Assembly (NCBI GenBank): GCA_001295865.1
Contig: LJHW01000021.1
Span: forward strand, 1 to 64,000
Origin: a beta proteobacterium AAP65
GTDB taxonomy: Bacteria > Pseudomonadota > Gammaproteobacteria > Burkholderiales > Burkholderiaceae_C
Direction: 5' to 3'
Length of the DNA: 64,000 bases
The notes under the pieces are model-generated. The model searched no databases. It saw only the letters and a list, made by a program, of their open reading frames with translations, and was not told the DNA's origin. Below, piece after piece: positions 60,342 to 64,000 of the stretch. The number at the start of each line of letters is the position of its first letter. Positions within the stretch are counted from its first letter, which is position 1. The position numbers and the translations under genes are program-made.

Positions 60342-61579
60342 ACACAGACATGACGAACCTCGCGCCAGTGCCCGAAGACAGCGGCCCGGCCGAGCCCGTG
60401 CGCGTGGACGACGCCATCCGCCTGCGCCGCTGGCGCCTGGCCCTGGGCAGCGAGGCCGAAGCCGCCTGCGGTGCGCCGCTGGGCGCCGAGGCCGACATCG
60501 ACCAGGCCCTGGCCGCGCTGTACGAAGCCGATGGCAGCGGCGGCCTGGGCCCTGACCGGCGCGGCGGGCGCGGCGCCTCGCGCCCGGGCGTGGCGCGCTG
60601 GCTGGGCGACATCCGCCGCTACTTCCCTTCGCAGGTGGTGCAGGTGATGCAGCGCGACGCGCTGGAACGCCTGAACCTGCGCGACATGCTGCTGCAGCCC
60701 GAGATGCTGCAGGCCGCGCAGCCCGACGTGCACCTGGTGGCGCAGCTGGTGGCGCTGAGCAGCGTGATCCCCGCCAAGACGCGCGACACCGCGCGCGCCG
60801 TGGTGCGGCGTGTGGTCGACGAGCTGATGCAGCGGCTGGACGAGCCCTTGCGCAGCGCCGTGACGGGCGCGCTCGACCGCAGCCAGCGCAACCGCCGCCC
60901 GCGCCATGCCGAGATCGACTGGCACCGCACCATCCGCGCCAACCTGCGCCACTGGCAGCCCGAGTACCGCACCGTGGTGCCGCAGGTGCTGCACGGCTAC
61001 GGCCGCAAGGCGCGCCGGCCGCAGCGCGAGGTGGTGCTGTGCATCGACCAGAGCGGCTCGATGGCGCAGTCGGTCGTCTACGCCAGCATCTGCGGCGCGG
61101 TGATGGCCAGCCTGCCGGCCGTGAGCACCAAGCTGGTGGTCTTCGACACCGCGGTGGTCGACCTGAGCGAAAAGCTCGACGACCCGGTGGAGCTGCTTTT
61201 CGGCGTGCAGCTGGGCGGCGGCACCGACATCAACGGCGCGGTGGGTTACTGCCAGACGCTGATCCGGGAACCGCGCAACACCATCCTCGTGCTGATCTCC
61301 GACCTCTTTGAGGGCGGCGTGGCGCCGCAGCTGCTGCGCCGCGCGGCGGAACTCGTGGAAAGCGGGGTGCAGTTCATCACGCTGCTGGCGCTGTCGGACG
61401 AAGGCGCGCCGGCCTACGACCGCGAACTCGCCGCGCAGCTGGCCGCTTTGGGTGTGCCCAGCTTCGCGTGCACGCCCGATGCTTTCCCGGCGCTGATGGC
61501 CGCGGCCATCCGCCGCGAAGACGTCAACGCCTGGGCGGCCGGGCGCGGGCTGGTGGCCACGCGGCCAGGGCGGCGCTAG
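60338..61579 (+). CDS. VWA-domain (MIDAS) protein, last gene of the SWIM/MoxR/VWA operon
   Basis: A 413-residue soluble protein. The N-terminal 225 residues are helical and charged. The von Willebrand A domain (about 230-400) has a full metal-ion-dependent adhesion site: D237, S239 and S241 in CIDQSGSM, T296 in GGGTDING and D322 in LISDLFEGG. It is the expected partner of the MoxR ATPase, which may control its binding to targets. The gene ends 9 bases before the convergent sterol-desaturase gene. Confidence 0.92.
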   Translation: MNTDMTNLAPVPEDSGPAEPVRVDDAIRLRRWRLALGSEAEAACGAPLGAEADIDQALAALYEADGSGGLGPDRRGGRGASRPGVARWLGDIRRYFPSQVVQVMQRDALERLNLRDMLLQPEMLQAAQPDVHLVAQLVALSSVIPAKTRDTARAVVRRVVDELMQRLDEPLRSAVTGALDRSQRNRRPRHAEIDWHRTIRANLRHWQPEYRTVVPQVLHGYGRKARRPQREVVLCIDQSGSMAQSVVYASICGAVMASLPAVSTKLVVFDTAVVDLSEKLDDPVELLFGVQLGGGTDINGAVGYCQTLIREPRNTILVLISDLFEGGVAPQLLRRAAELVESGVQFITLLALSDEGAPAYDRELAAQLAALGVPSFACTPDAFPALMAAAIRREDVNAWAAGRGLVATRPGRR

Positions 61580-61588
61580 AGCAGCGCC

Positions 61589-62713
61589 TCAGCCGCGCCA
61601 GACGAAGGGGAACTTGAACTGGCGCCAGAAACCTTCAGGCACGTAATCGCCCAACACGCCGTAACGCGCCGGCCACGCACGATCGCATTGCACGGCGGTG
61701 CCGAAGAGGTGGTCGATGAAAGCGAAGTGCGCGGCGTAGTTCTTGTCGATGGCTTCCGTGTCCTGGCTGTGGTGCCAGTGGTGGAAGTTGGGCGTGACGA
61801 TGAGGTAGCGCAGCGGCCCCAGGCGCACGCTGACGTTGGCGTGGTTGAACACGGCCTGGAAGCCCACCACGATGATGTAGGCGTCGATCACTTCCTTGGC
61901 GAAGCCCAGCACGAAGATGGGCGCCAGCACCAGCGTGCGCGTGATCACGATCTCCAGCACGTGCTGGCGTGAGCCGGCGATCCAGTCCATGTGCTTGGCG
62001 CTGTGGTGCACGGCGTGCAGGCGCCAGAGCAGCGGCACCTCGTGGTAGGCCCGGTGGGTGGCGTACTGCACCAGGTCGGCCACCAGGATGACGAGGAAGA
62101 GCGCCACCCAGAAGTTCAGCCCGCGCACCCAGTCTTGCACCGCACCGTGCACGGCCCAGCCGAAGAGCCGGTGCACGAGCAGGTTCACCGCCAGCAGCAT
62201 GAAGCCGATGAGCAGGTGGTTGACGATGAAGTGCTGGAAATCGGTTTGCCAGGCCGGGCGGAACACGGGCTGGTCTTTGCGCAGCGGGAACAGCTTCTCG
62301 ATGAAGATGAAGATCAGCGTGCTGCCCAGCAGATCGAGGATGAACCAGTCCAGGCCGATGTAGGGCGTGCCGTCGGGGAAATCGTTCACCGGCACCTTGT
62401 GCCCGCCCAGGGCCACGCTCAAGGCCACCAGCGCAAAAGCCGCGGTGGACAACCAGCGCCGGCGCCCGGTGACGATGTTGAACAGCGACACGGCCCCAGC
62501 CACCACCAGCGCGCCGTAAAGCAGCTTGCGCATCAGCTCCACGCTGTAGGCCTGGCGCAGCTGCGGCGTGGTGAGGTACTCGGGGAAGTGGAAGGCCAGC
62601 ACCCCCAGGAAGCACAGGATGGCCAGCGAGAGCGCCACGACACCCGAGACCAGGCCCTTGCCGGTGCGCAGTTCGCCGTGGGATTCGGTGAGTTGGTGGA
62701 GTTTGTCGAGCAT
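61589..62713 (-). CDS. Sterol desaturase / fatty acid hydroxylase family protein
   Basis: A 374-residue integral membrane di-iron oxygenase. The histidine boxes are HRAYH (220-224), HAVHH (233-237) and HHWHH (311-315), with another in SAKHMDW. About seven hydrophobic segments are seen. Family members hydroxylate or desaturate sterols, fatty acids or carotenoids; the bacterial substrate here is unknown. ATG 62713 is chosen because a longer frame would enter upstream non-coding sequence; TAGACT on the minus strand at 62719-62724 may be its -10 box. Confidence 0.9.
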   Translation of the reverse strand: MLDKLHQLTESHGELRTGKGLVSGVVALSLAILCFLGVLAFHFPEYLTTPQLRQAYSVELMRKLLYGALVVAGAVSLFNIVTGRRRWLSTAAFALVALSVALGGHKVPVNDFPDGTPYIGLDWFILDLLGSTLIFIFIEKLFPLRKDQPVFRPAWQTDFQHFIVNHLLIGFMLLAVNLLVHRLFGWAVHGAVQDWVRGLNFWVALFLVILVADLVQYATHRAYHEVPLLWRLHAVHHSAKHMDWIAGSRQHVLEIVITRTLVLAPIFVLGFAKEVIDAYIIVVGFQAVFNHANVSVRLGPLRYLIVTPNFHHWHHSQDTEAIDKNYAAHFAFIDHLFGTAVQCDRAWPARYGVLGDYVPEGFWRQFKFPFVWRG

Positions 62714-62834
62714 GCGCGGCAGTCTAGAGGGCCCCGCCCCTGTCGGGGAGCTGCACAGCTTCGGCTCGCGCATGTGCAAGGTGTGGCCCGGTGGCACGGC
62801 CGCGCTGGCTGTCGGCCTGTGGGGTGCCCGGGCG

Positions 62835-64000
62835 TCACCGCCCCGGGGCAAAGGGCGATATTGCCTTGCGTTCCAGCCTCACGGCCACGAGCGCGGCCGC
62901 CAGCGATGCCAGTGTGCAGCCCAGGATCAGCAGCAGCAGGACCCCCGGGCTGCGCGAGTGCTCGATCACCACCGCCGTCAAGGTGCTCAGCAAGGCCCCC
63001 AGCACCATCGAAATGGCGCCGCTCAAACCCGCCGCGGTGCCGGCCAGTGCGGGGCGCACGGACATCGCACCGGCGTTGGCATTGGGCAGCGTCAGGCCGT
63101 TGCCCAGGCCGACAAAAAGCGTCAGCCCGAACAGCGCCAGCGGGTGTGAAAGCCCGGCCAGGTACAGGGCTGCGGCCAGCGCCATGGCGACCACGGAAAC
63201 GACCCGGCCCGTCACCAGCAAGACACCCGGGCCCAGGCGCCGGCCCTGGCGGGCGCTGACCGCTGCGCCGACGAGAAAACCGCCGGTGATCGAGCCCACA
63301 CCCAGGCCCACCTCGGCCGGCGACAGCCCCCACACGGCCGTGGCGACATAGGGCACCCCGGTGACGAAGACATAGAAGGCACCGACAGAAAACGCGGTGC
63401 ACAACACATAGGCCCAGTAGCGGCCCGCCTGCGCCAGTGCCAGAAAGTCAGCCCATCGGGGCGCAGGCAACCCGGGCGCGCGCGTCTCGCCCATGTCCAG
63501 CCAGGCGACGACCAGCAGCACGCCCGCCAGCCCTGCATACAGCGCGAACACCGAACGCCAGCCCAGGGTGACGTCCAGCATGCCGCCGAACATGGGCCCG
63601 AGCATGGGCGCCACCGCCATGGCCGAAGCGATCAGGCTCAGCTTGGCCGCGGATTCGGTGGCGGAATACTGGTCGCGGATGGCGGCGCTGGACACCACCG
63701 CCCCGGCGATGACCACCGCCTGCAGCACGCGGCAGACCAGCAGCACCAGCACGTTGTCCGCCAGCATGCACCCCAGCGATGCCAACGCGAAGACCCCCAA
63801 GGCCGTCAGCATGACGGGCCGGCGACCCCAGCGGTCCGAGAGCGGCCCCAGCGTGAGCTGGAAAAACGCTGAAGCGAGCATGTAGCCCGACACCGCCAGC
63901 GCCGTCACCGACTCGCGCGCAGCCAAGTCCCTGGCCATCGACGGCAGCGACGGCAAGATCATGTTGAAGGCCACCGCTGCCAGGCCGGTCAGCAGCGTGA
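62835..64000 (-). CDS. Bcr/CflA-type MFS drug transporter (N-terminus beyond the window)
   Basis: At least 388 residues of a 12-helix MFS carrier. The frame is open to the right edge, reading TLLTGLAAVAFNMILPSLPSMARDL, which matches the end of helix 1 of Bcr/CflA proteins, so the first residues are missing. The MFS motif is LGPLSDRWGRRPVMLTALG, and RVLQAVVIAGAVVSSAAIRDQY is the typical motif C/helix 4-5 region. Family members export bicyclomycin, florfenicol or other compounds. The stop lies 121 bases from the sterol-desaturase start, on the same strand. Confidence 0.88.
   Translation of the reverse strand, partial: TLLTGLAAVAFNMILPSLPSMARDLAARESVTALAVSGYMLASAFFQLTLGPLSDRWGRRPVMLTALGVFALASLGCMLADNVLVLLVCRVLQAVVIAGAVVSSAAIRDQYSATESAAKLSLIASAMAVAPMLGPMFGGMLDVTLGWRSVFALYAGLAGVLLVVAWLDMGETRAPGLPAPRWADFLALAQAGRYWAYVLCTAFSVGAFYVFVTGVPYVATAVWGLSPAEVGLGVGSITGGFLVGAAVSARQGRRLGPGVLLVTGRVVSVVAMALAAALYLAGLSHPLALFGLTLFVGLGNGLTLPNANAGAMSVRPALAGTAAGLSGAISMVLGALLSTLTAVVIEHSRSPGVLLLLILGCTLASLAAALVAVRLERKAISPFAPGR

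Noticed and set aside
1-64000. tRNA, rRNA, riboswitch, prophage, plasmid or transposon features
   Set aside because: Intergenic gaps are short, and I saw no cloverleaf, integrase, transposase, replication gene or conserved riboswitch core.

Overview
The window is a 64-kb stretch of very GC-rich bacterial chromosome, densely packed with genes and without a gene-free stretch over about 300 bases. It most resembles a Burkholderiales betaproteobacterium of the Rubrivivax/Leptothrix/Ideonella/Roseateles kind. The signs are three Bug-type periplasmic binding proteins, a DUF3348-DUF802-OmpA-DUF2894 gene set, two PEP-CTERM sorted proteins, and a short intergenic repeat of the sort common in Comamonadaceae. 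I saw no tRNA, rRNA, CRISPR array, transposase, integrase or phage gene. All calls are from reading the sequence; no database search was possible.

Layout. 1-5.5 kb: end of a basic Arg/Pro-rich protein, a Tat-exported PhoD phosphatase, a Bug binding protein with a small Cys protein, a membrane-anchored TIR protein, and a DUF1348 protein. 5.5-12.2 kb (minus strand): a probable cyanate operon (binding protein, permease, ATPase, cyanase) followed in the same direction by a TRAP transporter (dctP-dctQ-dctM). 12.5-15.2 kb: an unusual TM/coiled-coil/receiver protein facing a PAS histidine kinase and NarL-type regulator pair. 15.2-18.2 kb: a CAT-like acetyltransferase, an MFS carrier and a DHH phosphoesterase. 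18.2-23.2 kb: an organic-acid catabolic operon (Bug receptor, maleate-isomerase-like enzyme, CaiB CoA transferase, HMG-CoA-lyase-like enzyme) divergent from a LysR regulator, with operator-like repeats between them. 23.2-33.1 kb: hydrolases, a Pal-like lipoprotein, a PcaC-like protein, a DEDDh exonuclease, an extended SDR, a choice-of-anchor-I PEP-CTERM protein, a sirtuin and unknowns. 33-37.7 kb: a LacI regulator divergent from an ABC ATPase-galT-galK operon, with a perfect 14-bp palindrome as probable operator.

37.9-42.6 kb holds the first of two poorly understood systems. It is four tightly coupled genes whose middle pair looks like a MotA/MotB or ZorA/ZorB-type ion-driven stator with a very long coiled-coil tail. 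42.5-46.9 kb: DUF2946, a TonB-dependent receptor and a PepSY membrane protein (metal or siderophore uptake). 47-53 kb: a second PEP-CTERM protein, an IorAB-type molybdenum hydroxylase, a DUF3237 protein, a LuxR regulator with a repeated upstream motif, and a third Bug receptor.

54-61.6 kb holds the second unusual system: five co-directional, mostly overlapping genes for a SWIM zinc-finger protein, a DUF5691 protein, a MoxR-type AAA+ ATPase, a DUF5682 protein and a VWA (MIDAS) protein. The window ends with a sterol-desaturase-family enzyme and a Bcr/CflA-type MFS carrier that runs off the right edge.
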